Of a stretch of 64,000 bases of DNA, positions 19,616 through 30,130 are shown in pieces (the stretch's first letter is position 1; the number at the start of each line of letters is the position of its first letter). Where the stretch lies: the NCBI GenBank assembly GCA_963691655.1, contig OY829330.1, positions 17,252,869 to 17,316,868 on the forward strand, read 5' to 3'. Made by a program: the position numbers and the translations under genes. Source of the stretch: Toxonevra muliebris. Taxonomy: Eukaryota > Arthropoda > Insecta > Diptera > Pallopteridae. The notes under the pieces were generated by a model. The model searched no databases and was not told the DNA's origin. It was given only the letters and a program-made list of their open reading frames with translations.

Positions 19616-20935
19616 GATCCAACTTCATTTTATCAAAAAAGAGCTTTGAAAAATTGTATTTTGATGCTTACCACAAATTGCAGATTTTTTGTATACCTAA
19701 ATTTTACGTACATTATGGTTCTAGGGTTAATTACACTGTACAGCAATTTTGAGTCTTTTGACAATCCCGTCAGGTTTGGTAGTTGGAACATATGTTTTAT
19801 CGGTCACTGAACACGAATATATAAACAGATTTTCGGGTCTGATCAGGATCTCTGTATATCCATTTTTTTAACCCAGATATGTCAACCGTAGTACACCTAT
19901 ACTTTTTAGGTTGTTGTGGTAACTGTGCTTTAAATTTTCTAATCGACTTGTTGTGCTACAGAATCTAGTGGTTAACAAAGCATTAGTTGATAAGTTTTGT
20001 GTGGGGCAATTGCTTGATTGCTCTTTTTTTTTATCAGAGTTTTCAGTTTTTCGAAATTAGCAAAAGTGTGCAGATGCCACCTTTACTACGATTTTTCGAA
20101 AACTCTTCATAACTTTGTTCTATGCCATTTATTATCTCATTTAATGTTGGAAATCTTTTTTTTCACCATTTTTGCACAACAATGACCAACGTACTACTTA
20201 AAAATAGGGGGCAGGGGACACAGATGGGATGGGGGTGGTTCAGTTGTTCAGGGACCTCCCCTAAATATTTATTTCAAACATTTTTGCCGAAGACAGTAAT
20301 GCGTTTTCTTTACTTCTTTCACATTTTCTTAAACAACTGGCAAGGAACCTGGAACAAAGTGGCCTAAAATTTGCTGTGTGTTATGTGACTCGAAAAATCT
20401 GAGTTCAGATTCGTATTCAGCAACCCCACGGGATTTTTTCCTGTTGTACCATGTTATTTCTAAGTTTAGCAGTCTAAATTGTTAATTTTTAAACAAACTT
20501 AAAAATAAAATAAAGGTTAAATTTTCAATTCTGACGACAATTGCACTAGATTCAAAAGCTCATAACTTTTTTCTACTCAACCGAATCGAGCGTTCAAACG
20601 ATTCTGAAAGCGTCTTTCTTGTGTTTTAATAATGTTATAAGCTCATTATAATTATTTTTAATTTATATAGAGAAATCGGTAAAACAAAACTTTTTTTTAA
20701 ATTTATTTTTAAAAGAAAGCTTATCTTTTTTGCTACAAACACCCGAAAGCTCAAAATGGCAAACCCTGTAGTTTTGTAGATACAAGAGTTTATTGAACGC
20801 AAGACGCACACTTCGCTCCAAATCTTTTTTCTATGAGTTTGTAGCCCAGTCGGTTTTTGCAAAAAGTGTGATATTCACATTAAATTATACGAAAAATCCA
20901 TTGTCTTTAACTTGAAAGTTCTCAACACTAATTAA
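19616..20935. other. AT-rich non-coding region
   Basis: No gene or repeat recognised; short ORFs are without conserved motifs. Confidence 0.4.
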
Positions 20936-21057
20936 TTTTTTTTTATTTATTTATTATTAATCTGTCGAAACAATTTCTATCAGATTACTTACAGTTAAAA
21001 AACTTAAAACTATAGCAGTAACTTATAACAATTAATAAAACAAAACTGAAAACCTTA

Positions 21058-22074
21058 CTACAATAAATTCATTAAATTTGACTTAAAAACGTCTCTTGTC
21101 ACACTGAGGTCGATTACATTGCAAATATTATTAAATTTAACACACGACTTGTGAACAATTTCACTACGACCATAATTGGTTCTGTGATATGCCAAGTGGA
21201 AAAATTGCCTTTGCCTAATAGGCCTTTCCGGTGCATATAAGCTAAAAAGAGCAAGAAGGGGAGAACAGTCAATATGACCCATGAGCACATCCCTTGCGAA
21301 TAATACCAGAAAATAGTTTCTTCTAGTCATCACATGTTTTAAGCCCAAGAGAGCACAACGGCTAGAATACGATGGATTGAAGTTCCAGTTAAGCTTTGAT
21401 ATGGCAAATCGAGTAAATCTTTTTTGAATTTTCTCAACCCTCTCGTTGTGACAAGTATAAGCAGAATCCCAGATTATGCAACCATACTCCACAACCGATC
21501 TAACCAATGAAACATATATTGTCTTTAGAGTGAACGGGTCCTTAAAATCATTAGAATTTCGACGGGTGAAGCCCATCAGGGCATTTGCCTTAGAAATTAT
21601 ATAATTGTAGTGATCAGCAAAACTAATTTTACTATCAAAAATTATGCCTAAGTCTTTTTTTGAATCTAGACGAGTGAGACCTGTATTTTCAATGGTATAG
21701 TTATACAATAAATTATTATTACTCATAGAGAACGTTAGAATGTTGCATTTACTAATATTAAAAAAGAGATTATTGACAATGCACCATTGGTATATATTAT
21801 CAATGTCATCTTGAAGGTACCGGGATTCTGCAACACTGGACACTGCCTTAAAAACTTTGACATCATCAGCATAGATTAAACATCTAGAATGCCGAATATA
21901 ATTTGGAAGGTCATTAATAAATAAGACGAACAAAAGCGGGCCAAGATGGCTACCTTGCGGCACCCCAGAGTAATTTAAAATGATTTTTGAAGACTTATTC
22001 CCCAATCGAACAAATTGTTTACGTTCAAGTAAGTAGTTTGTCAACCACCTAAGTATCGAGGAATGAAAGCCCAT
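21058..22074 (-). CDS. CR1-like ORF2: RT C-terminal part after the stop
   Basis: Same frame as the upstream part, separated by the TAA and one codon. Carries YSGVPQGSHLGPLLF, the catalytic YADD (CLIYADDVKVF), NLFFNISKCNIL and LGIIFDSKISF, then the thumb region to NLMNLL. The first Met is internal to RT, so this is not a real start. Length and motif spacing are normal for CR1 apart from the one nonsense codon. Confidence 0.9.
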   Translation of the reverse strand: MGFHSSILRWLTNYLLERKQFVRLGNKSSKIILNYSGVPQGSHLGPLLFVLFINDLPNYIRHSRCLIYADDVKVFKAVSSVAESRYLQDDIDNIYQWCIVNNLFFNISKCNILTFSMSNNNLLYNYTIENTGLTRLDSKKDLGIIFDSKISFADHYNYIISKANALMGFTRRNSNDFKDPFTLKTIYVSLVRSVVEYGCIIWDSAYTCHNERVEKIQKRFTRFAISKLNWNFNPSYSSRCALLGLKHVMTRRNYFLVLFARDVLMGHIDCSPLLALFSLYAPERPIRQRQFFHLAYHRTNYGRSEIVHKSCVKFNNICNVIDLSVTRDVFKSNLMNLL

Positions 22075-22077
22075 GAG

Positions 22078-24222
22078 TTAAAGCTTTCTGATTAATACCT
22101 TATGCTGTACTCTATCGAAGGCCTTGGCAAAGTCAGTGAACACTACATCAGCCTGTTTTCCCATCTCGATCTCATTTTTTAAATAATGAGAGAAGAGGGT
22201 TAAATTGGTTGTTGTGGATCTACCACTAACAAAGCCATGTTGGAATTCAGAAATTTGATGTTTAATGTTAGCATAAATTCTTTTTTTCACTAAGGCTTCA
22301 AAGACTTTAGGGATTAGAGGCAGCTTCGATATTGGACGATAGTTAGCAACATCATGTCTAGAGCCAGATTTATGAATAGGGATAATAACTGATTCTTTCC
22401 ACTCAGCTAGGAAATCCCCATTAGCTAATGATAAATTAAATATTTTAGTCAACGGAAAGGCCAAATTGTGAGCACACTTTTGAAGAAAAAGTGGTGGAAT
22501 ATTATCAGGACCGGGGTTTTTCTTTATATCAAGCTTAAGCAGCTCTAACTCTACCTCTTCCTCAGAAAGTTTCAGAATACCAAGATCGGTAATAGAAGGG
22601 CCTCGATATGGTGGCGAGTTTAACGAAATCGGGTCCAATTCGTCACCTTCATTAACAAAGTTGGATTGGAAAAACGATGCAAACATATCACATATAAGGT
22701 TCTCACAGTCAGATGTAGTATCCAGATAAGTCATACTTTTAGGATACCCCTGCGTCTTTCTTTTTTCATTAATGAAAGACCAGAAGGCTTTCGAATTCGA
22801 TTTAATATTAGATTCAATCTCCAATAAATGCTGCTTATACAGGAACTTTTTTAGTGTTTCATACTCATTTCTAATGCGAGTTAACTCTTCGCGGAATGCC
22901 GAATTAGATTTGCATTTCTTCATCATTTTATTAAGTGAATTCTTGAGTTTAGACAAACGACTGTTATACCAAGACGGCTTATTACTCTTTTTAGCTTTAA
23001 TAATTGGCACAAATTTAACAAATGCTTTATTGATGACCTCTATGAATGAGGTATAATTAAGAAGCAGGTTATTAGTAAAAATAGCACTCCAGTTAACATC
23101 AGAGAAAAAAGAATTAATTGCATCGTAATCGGCCTTTACAAAATTAAATTTAAAAACATCGACTTCAATCGGAGTTACTTTAGGCATTTTAACATTTATA
23201 TTAACAACAACAGCTTTATGGTGAATGCTATTTATAAGTATTGGATAGTCAATTTCAGATAACACGGCTTCACAATCGTTAAAAACAAATATTAGGTCTA
23301 AAATTCTGCCTAAAGAGTTTTTTACGTGATTCAATTGAAACAGACCCAGTGACATTATGGAATCAATGAAATCAGAATTCAAATCATTAACGCGATTGGA
23401 AGGGATCAAGCGTTTTAAATCATCAGAATAAATCCATTGGATATTCCCAAGATTAAAATCTCCCAAAATCACAGGATAATCATTACAATTACGGTTACAG
23501 AGTTCTACGATATTAAATATATTTAAATAATGCATATTATATACCTCGCCACTGGAATTAGGTGGAATATATGAAATAATTAAAAATAATCTAACATTAG
23601 AGTGGTCGGAAGACTTGTTAAGATCGTTATTTATAACTTGGCAGTCCACACGAACACAAAGTTGCTCTATAAACGAATCCGAATGAAGCAGTTTGATTTC
23701 TTGACACCTAAAAGACGAACGGATTGCAATCAGTGTTCCACCTCCACGAGTTAAGCCAGTCCCTCTTAAGCAACGATCACGGCGAAATACCGTGAAATTA
23801 TTACCAAACAACTCAGCAGACAAAATACCCTCATGTAGCCACGTCTCAGTGAATGATATTACATCATAACTGCAATCGAGTAGGGCAAATGATAATTCAT
23901 TCAATTTTGTTCGCAATCCTCCTACGTTTTGATAATACAACGAAAGTGCATTCTTAGAGTTATCGTCGCAGTGAACCCATTGTGAAATATTACCAGTAGC
24001 AGGTTGTAGGTCTGATTGTAGTTGATGTGTTAAAGAGCAGTTTCTTTGACTTCGCTGCTGATACGCTTTTGAGCGGTGTTGTTGATGAATATGAGTATTG
24101 TGTAGATTTAAATAAGGAGATGCAGATGAGTACGCAGGTGCGACATTATTTATGAGACTGGCCCTGGAACACCTACTCGTTGAAAAAAACGAAACGGGCA
24201 TACTTTTACGGAAGCAGGCCAT
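22078..24222 (-). CDS. CR1-like ORF2: endonuclease and RT N-terminal part
   Basis: A 714-aa frame. AP-type endonuclease motifs: LYYQNVGGLRTK near residue 94, SFTETWL, RGGGTLIAI, VILGDFNLGNIQW and a late His (SIHHKAVV). A linker follows (PSWYNSRLSKLKN, KAFWSFINEKRK). RT begins with NPGPDNIPPLFL, WKESVIIPIHKSG, NYRPISKLPLIPKVFE, FQHGFVSGRSTTTNL and VVFTDFAKAFDRVQH with the first catalytic Asp. The frame ends at a premature TAA; RT continues in the same frame just after it. Confidence 0.9.
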   Translation of the reverse strand: MACFRKSMPVSFFSTSRCSRASLINNVAPAYSSASPYLNLHNTHIHQQHRSKAYQQRSQRNCSLTHQLQSDLQPATGNISQWVHCDDNSKNALSLYYQNVGGLRTKLNELSFALLDCSYDVISFTETWLHEGILSAELFGNNFTVFRRDRCLRGTGLTRGGGTLIAIRSSFRCQEIKLLHSDSFIEQLCVRVDCQVINNDLNKSSDHSNVRLFLIISYIPPNSSGEVYNMHYLNIFNIVELCNRNCNDYPVILGDFNLGNIQWIYSDDLKRLIPSNRVNDLNSDFIDSIMSLGLFQLNHVKNSLGRILDLIFVFNDCEAVLSEIDYPILINSIHHKAVVVNINVKMPKVTPIEVDVFKFNFVKADYDAINSFFSDVNWSAIFTNNLLLNYTSFIEVINKAFVKFVPIIKAKKSNKPSWYNSRLSKLKNSLNKMMKKCKSNSAFREELTRIRNEYETLKKFLYKQHLLEIESNIKSNSKAFWSFINEKRKTQGYPKSMTYLDTTSDCENLICDMFASFFQSNFVNEGDELDPISLNSPPYRGPSITDLGILKLSEEEVELELLKLDIKKNPGPDNIPPLFLQKCAHNLAFPLTKIFNLSLANGDFLAEWKESVIIPIHKSGSRHDVANYRPISKLPLIPKVFEALVKKRIYANIKHQISEFQHGFVSGRSTTTNLTLFSHYLKNEIEMGKQADVVFTDFAKAFDRVQHKVLIRKL

Positions 24223-25385
24223 AACGCAGAGTCCAACAGTTTATGGTAATATGACAGAGGGATGCCTATTTTAAAGTTTACTCTTTTTAAAGATTCAACA
24301 TCTACACCTCTCTTAATCAATTTATTGCAAGAAATTAGAGTACGATCAATGCAAGCATGATTAGAAATATAATCTTTGATGTTTTCAGCAGAAACCGTAG
24401 GCTTAAAAGATGACAAATGAAGCCATTTCATAGGAACAACAACATCCAACTCCGTATTACGATTGCTACCAACAATAATTGCATTTATTTTTCGGTTTTG
24501 ATTTACACCATTAGCATAAGACAAATTTGACACATCCAGAGAGGAAAGAGACCCAATATTATTATTGGGCAGCGAAGCAGTAGCATCCGAAGAGTGCGTA
24601 ACGACAGCGGCTGAAGCAGCGACCGTAGCAGCATAAGAAAGAGACCCAACTTTACTAGTAGACAGCGAAGCAGTAGCATCCGAAGAATTTGTAACGACAG
24701 AGGCAGTAGCAGCAGCATACGAGAGAGGCAGAATATCTTCAGCTTGAGTAACGGTAGATGCGATGGGAGTATCAACAATATCTGAGTCGGTGTTGTTAAT
24801 ATCCATAGCCAGAGTGGAAGTAGTAGAATTTGTTGTTGTGGATTGCACTAATTTTGATTGAGAGAGAGATTTTGTGAGTTCGCTCTTCGATGCATTGCGC
24901 AGAAATGGTTGAGAGGATGGAGTGCTAACAATATTGTTATTGTTTATATTAATGTTTTTATTTACTGAGGGCAATAGTACAGGCGAATTTGATATGCTTT
25001 TGCGTTTTGTGTTGGAAAGAAAAGGCATTCGGGTGGGGTCAATGACCTTAGAGCGAGTTAACCTTGAATTGCTAACAGCCGGCGAATTATTAGAGTTTTT
25101 GATTAAATCACCAGATTGCGACATTTTCGTATTAGGGACAGAATTAAAAAATTCACTGAGCACGTTCAAGCTTGCTAAGGCTTCGTTGACTTTAGAATGG
25201 GAAAAAGTAGATGAGCGATTAGCACAACTATCACATCTATAAATAATGTTTTTATTAATTTTTATTATGTTTACACTATTAGAGTTTAATTTGGTGCATT
25301 TTATATGCACTTCAAGATCACAGACTCCACATGCTATGCAGCCGTCTGATAAACATTGAGTATTACACTTGAAGCAAATCATCAT
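24150..25385 (-). CDS. CR1-like ORF1 protein with PHD-type finger
   Basis: A 411-aa protein. Residues 1-57 hold Cys/His in PHD spacing (CFKC, CIACGVC, HIKC, CDSC). A long Ser/Ala/Asn-rich low-complexity middle follows, including two near-identical SSDATASL-containing repeats around residues 225-275. A conserved C-terminal block (LDVVVPMKWLHLSSFKPT, WPASVKVCPFRFF) resembles the RNA-binding domain of CR1 ORF1 proteins. Its presumed job is binding element RNA. It overlaps ORF2 by 73 bp, suggesting coupled or reinitiated translation. Confidence 0.85.
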   Translation of the reverse strand: MMICFKCNTQCLSDGCIACGVCDLEVHIKCTKLNSNSVNIIKINKNIIYRCDSCANRSSTFSHSKVNEALASLNVLSEFFNSVPNTKMSQSGDLIKNSNNSPAVSNSRLTRSKVIDPTRMPFLSNTKRKSISNSPVLLPSVNKNININNNNIVSTPSSQPFLRNASKSELTKSLSQSKLVQSTTTNSTTSTLAMDINNTDSDIVDTPIASTVTQAEDILPLSYAAATASVVTNSSDATASLSTSKVGSLSYAATVAASAAVVTHSSDATASLPNNNIGSLSSLDVSNLSYANGVNQNRKINAIIVGSNRNTELDVVVPMKWLHLSSFKPTVSAENIKDYISNHACIDRTLISCNKLIKRGVDVESLKRVNFKIGIPLSYYHKLLDSALWPASVKVCPFRFFQRVGVPGPVS

Positions 25386-25440
25386 GGTAAATAAGCCATG
25401 GAATTGTTCATATATTAATTAGAATTAAGTTCAGCGCACT

Positions 25441-26578
25441 GATAAATTTATATGGAAAGAGAGCAATATTAAAATGCGACCGTACACGGCGAAGTTCTAT
25501 ATTGAATTACATACATACTTTTTAGTTGCAACGCTGTCACTTTATAAGATTTTTACAAACTTATCGTTATTTTCGAATTAGCCACACTGAATTACCGAAA
25601 ATTGTAGACACTGAAAAATGCTAGGGTTTTGCATACAAATTTTTTTAAATCTGCTAGCAGACTCGAGAAAACGCGATTTTTAGACTTTTTTTAATGGAAC
25701 GGTAATCGGTAGAGCTGAAATAGCTTGGGAATCATCATAAAATAAACTGAGGTTAATTTTTGGAGGTGTACCACAACTTTTTCTTCATGAAGTAATTACT
25801 TGGAATAATTGATTTTTTTTTTATTTTTAATACATTAACACATTTTTTGTATATACAAACTGCTGTGTAATGTAATAAATGTTCCTTTTATTATAAAAAT
25901 GTGATTAGAGTTTTTTACTCCTAGTCACACTTTTTTTGCAGCTTTTTGAAATTTATCAACGGCCACGCTGTCCCCCATAGTTGACGAATAAGCAATAGGG
26001 GAATATCAAATTTAACATTTTGATAAGAACTAACACTGAACCTCATGTTTAAAAATTGCACAATGTGAAAACGTATACTCCAAAGCAAAGAATTAAAGAA
26101 GAATAAGGATTTTAAAGGTTTAGTCTTGAATTTATATTTGAAAAATCATATGTAGGGGAGTGTCGTCAGGGTTGGAGCATATTTGGACTTTTGTTCATAA
26201 CTTCCGTTAAATGTCGAATTTTGTTGCATACTGTTGAAAAGATCTCACAAATTGCTATGTTTTTGCTGAACATTAAAATTGTAGTCAGGGTTGGAACACT
26301 GTAAAAAATCAATAAGATATGAAGGAATATGATTGAAAATTAATATGTATGTTTGTACGATTAAATAAAGTGAACACGTTGAGGATATGCTTATGACTAG
26401 AAACTTAGTTTTATTAAAACCAATCACTTACTCTAAATTACAGTTACTTATACTCTAAAGTTAATCTTAGTAATACTTAATATTTAAACATATCAATTCC
26501 TCACCAAGTTACCACCTCATCAAAGGAATTAAGAAATTGTCTAACAAGCTAGGATTTCAAAAATAGTAATATTAAAAT
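25441..26578. other. AT-rich non-coding region
   Basis: No gene recognised. On the minus strand the stretch near 26495-26520 is purine-rich and follows the end of the gypsy integrase, so a polypurine tract and LTR remnant may lie here; no second LTR was found to test this. Confidence 0.4.
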
Positions 26579-27097
26579 TTAATTATAATTAATAGATTCC
26601 TTCATTCTTTTTATTCGTTCTGAACGTCTTACTTCGACTTCAGTTACCTCGTCTCTGCTACGTCTTTTTCTTTCTGGAGTTCTTACAAAGGTTTCGACCT
26701 TTCGATTAATTGTAACAACTTTGCCTTCAAATTTCTTTAATTGATTAATATGAGCTACTCTCTGCTTCCCATTTATATTTATCAAATACCTTATGTTGCT
26801 TAACTTTTTAACAATTTTGCCTTTATCCCATTTACAATAATTATTCAAAATATTTCTATACAGTATAATTTCATTTTGTTTAGATTCGGCTATCTGCAAA
26901 ATGCTCTTTTTGTTAATGCTTTCATTTTTATTAGATTTCAATACAATATTATTTTTTTTCCGATCAAACTTTACTCTTTCTTCTTCTGTTTTATATGATT
27001 TTCTCTCTCCCATTTCATTGTTTTTCGTAAATTTAGGATTCACTAAATCAAAAAATGTTTTCGGCTTGTATTTAAAAACTAGCTCAGCAGGACTCAA
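26579..27097 (-). pseudogene. Gypsy-like integrase C-terminus
   Basis: MSPAELVFKYKPKTFFDL starts the usual post-core region, followed by Lys-rich sequence, a WDKGKIVKKLSNIRYLI block and RRSERIKRM near the end. It continues in another frame the core at 27084-27362. It looks like the K02A2.6-like group of insect gypsy elements, by recall. Confidence 0.75.
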
Positions 27098-27362
27098 ATT
27101 TGTTGTTGTAGTTGGTGTAGTCCGATATTTTAATAAAAATTGGTTTATCTTGCAATTCCAAGACTGGTTTTTTGATTCTTGAATCCAAAAGACACTTTTT
27201 CAATGAACTTTTTATCGTTTGCACTGCGCGTTCTACGCTACCATTTAGTTGCGGATGGTAAGGCGGTGACTTAAGGCACTCTACACCATTACTATTACAA
27301 AAGTCAATCAATATTTTTGAACTAAAAGGTGGTCCACTGTCGCTTACGTGTTGCTTCGGCAA
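27084..27362 (-). pseudogene. Gypsy-like integrase core, second Asp and Glu
   Basis: VSDSGPPFSSKILIDFC carries the second catalytic Asp and PQLNGSVERAVQTIKSS the catalytic Glu. The part with the first Asp (27365-27460) is out of frame. Confidence 0.8.
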
Positions 27363-27462
27363 GCCAAAATTTGATAAAAATTAACGTAAAACTTCGATAA
27401 CAGTGTCTGCATTTGTTGATTTTAAAGTTTTTGCATCCATCCACTTTGTTAAAGTATCAAAA

Positions 27463-28008
27463 TTACCAATATTGTGGTCCTATCGACCTTGCAAAAATCA
27501 ATATGAATGCGCTCAAAGGTTTTCGAATATTTTGAGTTCTTGCACATGCTTCACAACATTTTACATGTGCTTCAATATGATAATATATGCCTGGCAACCA
27601 TACATATGTCCTAGCGAGCGCCTTTATACGCACAATTCCAATGTGCTCACTATGTAATAAATGTAGTACATGTTGCACCGATTGTTGTGGCACAATCAAG
27701 CGATCACCATAGAAAAGACACCCATTTTCAGTCGCTAATGAGAGCCTTTTTACATAATACTTCACAAACTTTTTTGGTACTATATTTGGCCACCCGTTTA
27801 TTACAAAGCCGTACACCTGCTTTAACAAACTATCTTCTTTCAGACACCTTTGCACATCGCCCATCGTAAGGGGTAAATCCTTAACTAGACTAAAAATATT
27901 AATGCTATCCATATCTTCATACGTGCTATTATGCAAAGGCAGTCGTGACAATGCGTCCGCGTGGCACATTTGCGTACCTTTTTTGTATTTGATTGTATAT
28001 TCGTACAT
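27463..28008 (-). pseudogene. Gypsy-like RNase H end and integrase zinc-binding domain
   Basis: IKYKKGTQMCHADALSRLPL marks the end of RNase H. An HHCC zinc motif follows (LLHSEHIGIVRIKALAR, VKCCEACARTQ). After that it runs out of frame into the core at lower coordinates. Confidence 0.8.
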
Positions 28009-28185
28009 GGAAAAAAATATCGCCCATCTCTGTAACCTATTTCCCGCTACTACTGGTAGGTCCTTTCTATTAGAAAATATTTCTTTTAGAGGCTGATGAT
28101 CACTCTCGATCGCAAACTGTAGGCCGTGTATGTACTTATGAAACTTTCGTACCGCAAAAACTACAGCTAATGCTTCGCGGTGTAA

Positions 28186-28692
28186 CTACGAATAGTTTCT
28201 TTCAGCAGGCTTTAGGGTGCTTGAAACAAACATAATTGGGCGTTCTACGCCATCAATGACGTGTGATAATACGTTTACTACACCGTAAGGGCTCGCGTCA
28301 CAGGACACAACTATAAGTTTAGTCCGATCATAATGAGCCAAAACTCCAATGCTCAATACTAAGTGCTTGCTCCGCTCGGAGGTTTCTTGGTGTTTTTCGG
28401 ACCAATTCCACTTTTCCCCATTTTTCGTTAAGTCGTGCAATAAAAATAGCTCAGCCGACAAGTTACGAATGCAATGACAATAATAGTTTAACATACCTAA
28501 GTATGACTTCAGCTGCTGCTTATTTGTTGGTGCGGGTGCTTGTAACAGAGCTTCGACTTTTTTTCTTGATGGGGTGACACCTTTTTCATCAAAATTTATT
28601 TTTACATTATACTCCTTTAATTTCTCAAATACTGCAGTGTGATTCTTTTCACAATCCAGTAAGTCATTTCCACTAAAACAATAAGCATTCAA
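28186..28692 (-). pseudogene. Gypsy-like RT C-terminus and RNase H start
   Basis: KNHTAVFEKLKEYNVKINF is joined directly to DEKGVTPSRKKVEALL, so the Cys-Phe...YLG segment between is deleted. LKSYLGMLNYYCHCI and the RNase H opening VVSCDASPYGVVNVLS follow. Upstream RT, protease and gag of this element are missing; BEL sequence begins shortly after. Confidence 0.8.
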
Positions 28693-28918
28693 TCTTCTAA
28701 ATATTCCACGCTACTTTAAAAATTATTCTACGCAAAAAGTGCTGAAGAGTTTTTGAATATTTTATGCTTTTAGTGATCAATAGTGAACAACGTAATTCCT
28801 TTGAAAATCATTTTCCTATTTCTTTCTGTTTTTTGATTAAAATTATTATTGAAATTAAATTTGATTTGGCTTTATTTTTTGCACATCTTTACGATTATAC
28901 GTTAAATAGATTGCAAAT

Positions 28919-30106
28919 ATGTCTACGCTAGATGATTTTATTAGAGTTTCAGATCAAATTTTTAATTTTTCAAACATAAAGCCAGAGGACCATACCAAGT
29001 TCACTTTAGATGTTCAAGGTTCGGAACTTAAAACACTGTGGTCTCAAGTTAAAACTGTTACTGTTGTTGCCTCTAAATACAATGATACCTATAGATGCTA
29101 TGTTTTATGTATTGCTAAAATATATGAAAAAATGCATGAATCTGATTTCATGGTGCCTACTCAGCGACAAACATCTACACCTCACAATTATTTTGAGCAA
29201 AAAATATCTCAATTTAGTAAGTTATCTCTTCCACCGTGCGATATCGAAGTTTTTCATGGCGATTACCTCACTTGGCCAACATTTCGCGATTTATTCACAG
29301 CAATTTATATAAAAAATTCCCGCTTAAGTAATGTTGAGAAATTATATCATCTGATTCAGAAAACTAGTGGGGAAGCTAGAGAAATCGTTCAAAAGAGTCC
29401 TTTGACTAACGAAGGTTTTGAATACGTTTGGAGAAATTTAAGTGACGCATTTAATAACAAACGTATTTTGGTCAATAGTCAAATAAAGGTTCTTTTTGAT
29501 TTGCCAGTGCTTTCTTCAGAAACTGGATCAGGTCTTAAGACGTTACAGCGTGGCATCAACAATTGTTTAACAGCTTTACAGCTTAATAGTGTTAATGTTT
29601 CACACTGGGATCCAATTATAATTTACCTTTGCATTCAAAGATTACCTCAAAATACTATCGCTTTATGGGAACAAGGCAGTAAAAACAAGTCTGCTTTTCC
29701 TAAGTGGGTAGAACTTGACGCATTTTTTACTACTAGATTCAGAACGCTAGAGTGCGTCGAAGAATTAAAAGGCCCTAGTACTAGCAAGCATATACAGTAC
29801 AACACAAATAAATCGTTAAACCCCCACTTTAATAATTCTAAAAAGACCATGCATACGTATCATGCCAATGTGTCAAATTCAAATTGTGTTCTTTGCAGAC
29901 AACCTCATTTATTATGTGTTTGCAAACGTTTTCTCAATATGCAAGTAAATGATAGATATTTGAACGTAAAACGCTTCAACTGTTGTTTAAACTGCCTTTC
30001 TAAAACTCATCAACTTCGAGATTGTAAAAGTACATATAACTGCTCTGTATGCAATAAACGTCATCATACGCTATTGCACAGAGATTTTTTTTTCAAATTT
30101 GAATGA
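28919..30106 (+). CDS. BEL/Pao Gag
   Basis: A 395-aa frame starting MSTLDDF. The middle has the DUF1759-type block (LPPCDIEVFHGDYLTWPTF, LSNVEKLYHLIQKTSGEAR, VYLCIQRLP-like LCIQRLP). The C-terminus has Cys/His knuckles (CVLCRQPH, CLNCLSKTHQLRDC, CSVCNKRHHTLLH). It packages element RNA. The frame closes just after a run of nine T at 30086-30094, probably a slippage change, since protease-type sequence resumes downstream. Confidence 0.88.
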   Translation: MSTLDDFIRVSDQIFNFSNIKPEDHTKFTLDVQGSELKTLWSQVKTVTVVASKYNDTYRCYVLCIAKIYEKMHESDFMVPTQRQTSTPHNYFEQKISQFSKLSLPPCDIEVFHGDYLTWPTFRDLFTAIYIKNSRLSNVEKLYHLIQKTSGEAREIVQKSPLTNEGFEYVWRNLSDAFNNKRILVNSQIKVLFDLPVLSSETGSGLKTLQRGINNCLTALQLNSVNVSHWDPIIIYLCIQRLPQNTIALWEQGSKNKSAFPKWVELDAFFTTRFRTLECVEELKGPSTSKHIQYNTNKSLNPHFNNSKKTMHTYHANVSNSNCVLCRQPHLLCVCKRFLNMQVNDRYLNVKRFNCCLNCLSKTHQLRDCKSTYNCSVCNKRHHTLLHRDFFFKFE

Positions 30107-30130
30107 TCAATCGGAATCACGTTCCAGCCA

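Larger units (their letters stand above)
20940..25440 (-). mobile_element. Almost complete CR1-like LINE
   Basis: ORF1 with a PHD-like finger (25385 to 24150) overlaps ORF2 with endonuclease and RT (24222 to 21058). The 3' UTR ends in an A-rich ATAA-type run near 20940-20960. The 5' limit is not sharp and I take about 25440. No RNase H is present, which fits CR1. The only clear lesion is an in-frame TAA at 22078-22080. I could not establish a target duplication. Confidence 0.88.

Noticed and set aside
24503..24778. Leu-rich 91-aa minus ORF
   Set aside because: Alternate-frame reading of the repetitive CR1 ORF1 middle.
20930..25440. Target duplication ATTAATT around the CR1-like element
   Set aside because: The match is 7 bp of pure A/T and its position relative to the 5' end is unclear, so it is not better than chance.
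26030..26430. Possible LTR downstream of the minus-strand gypsy pol
   Set aside because: Only a purine-rich stretch near 26495-26520 supports it; no matching second LTR exists in the window.
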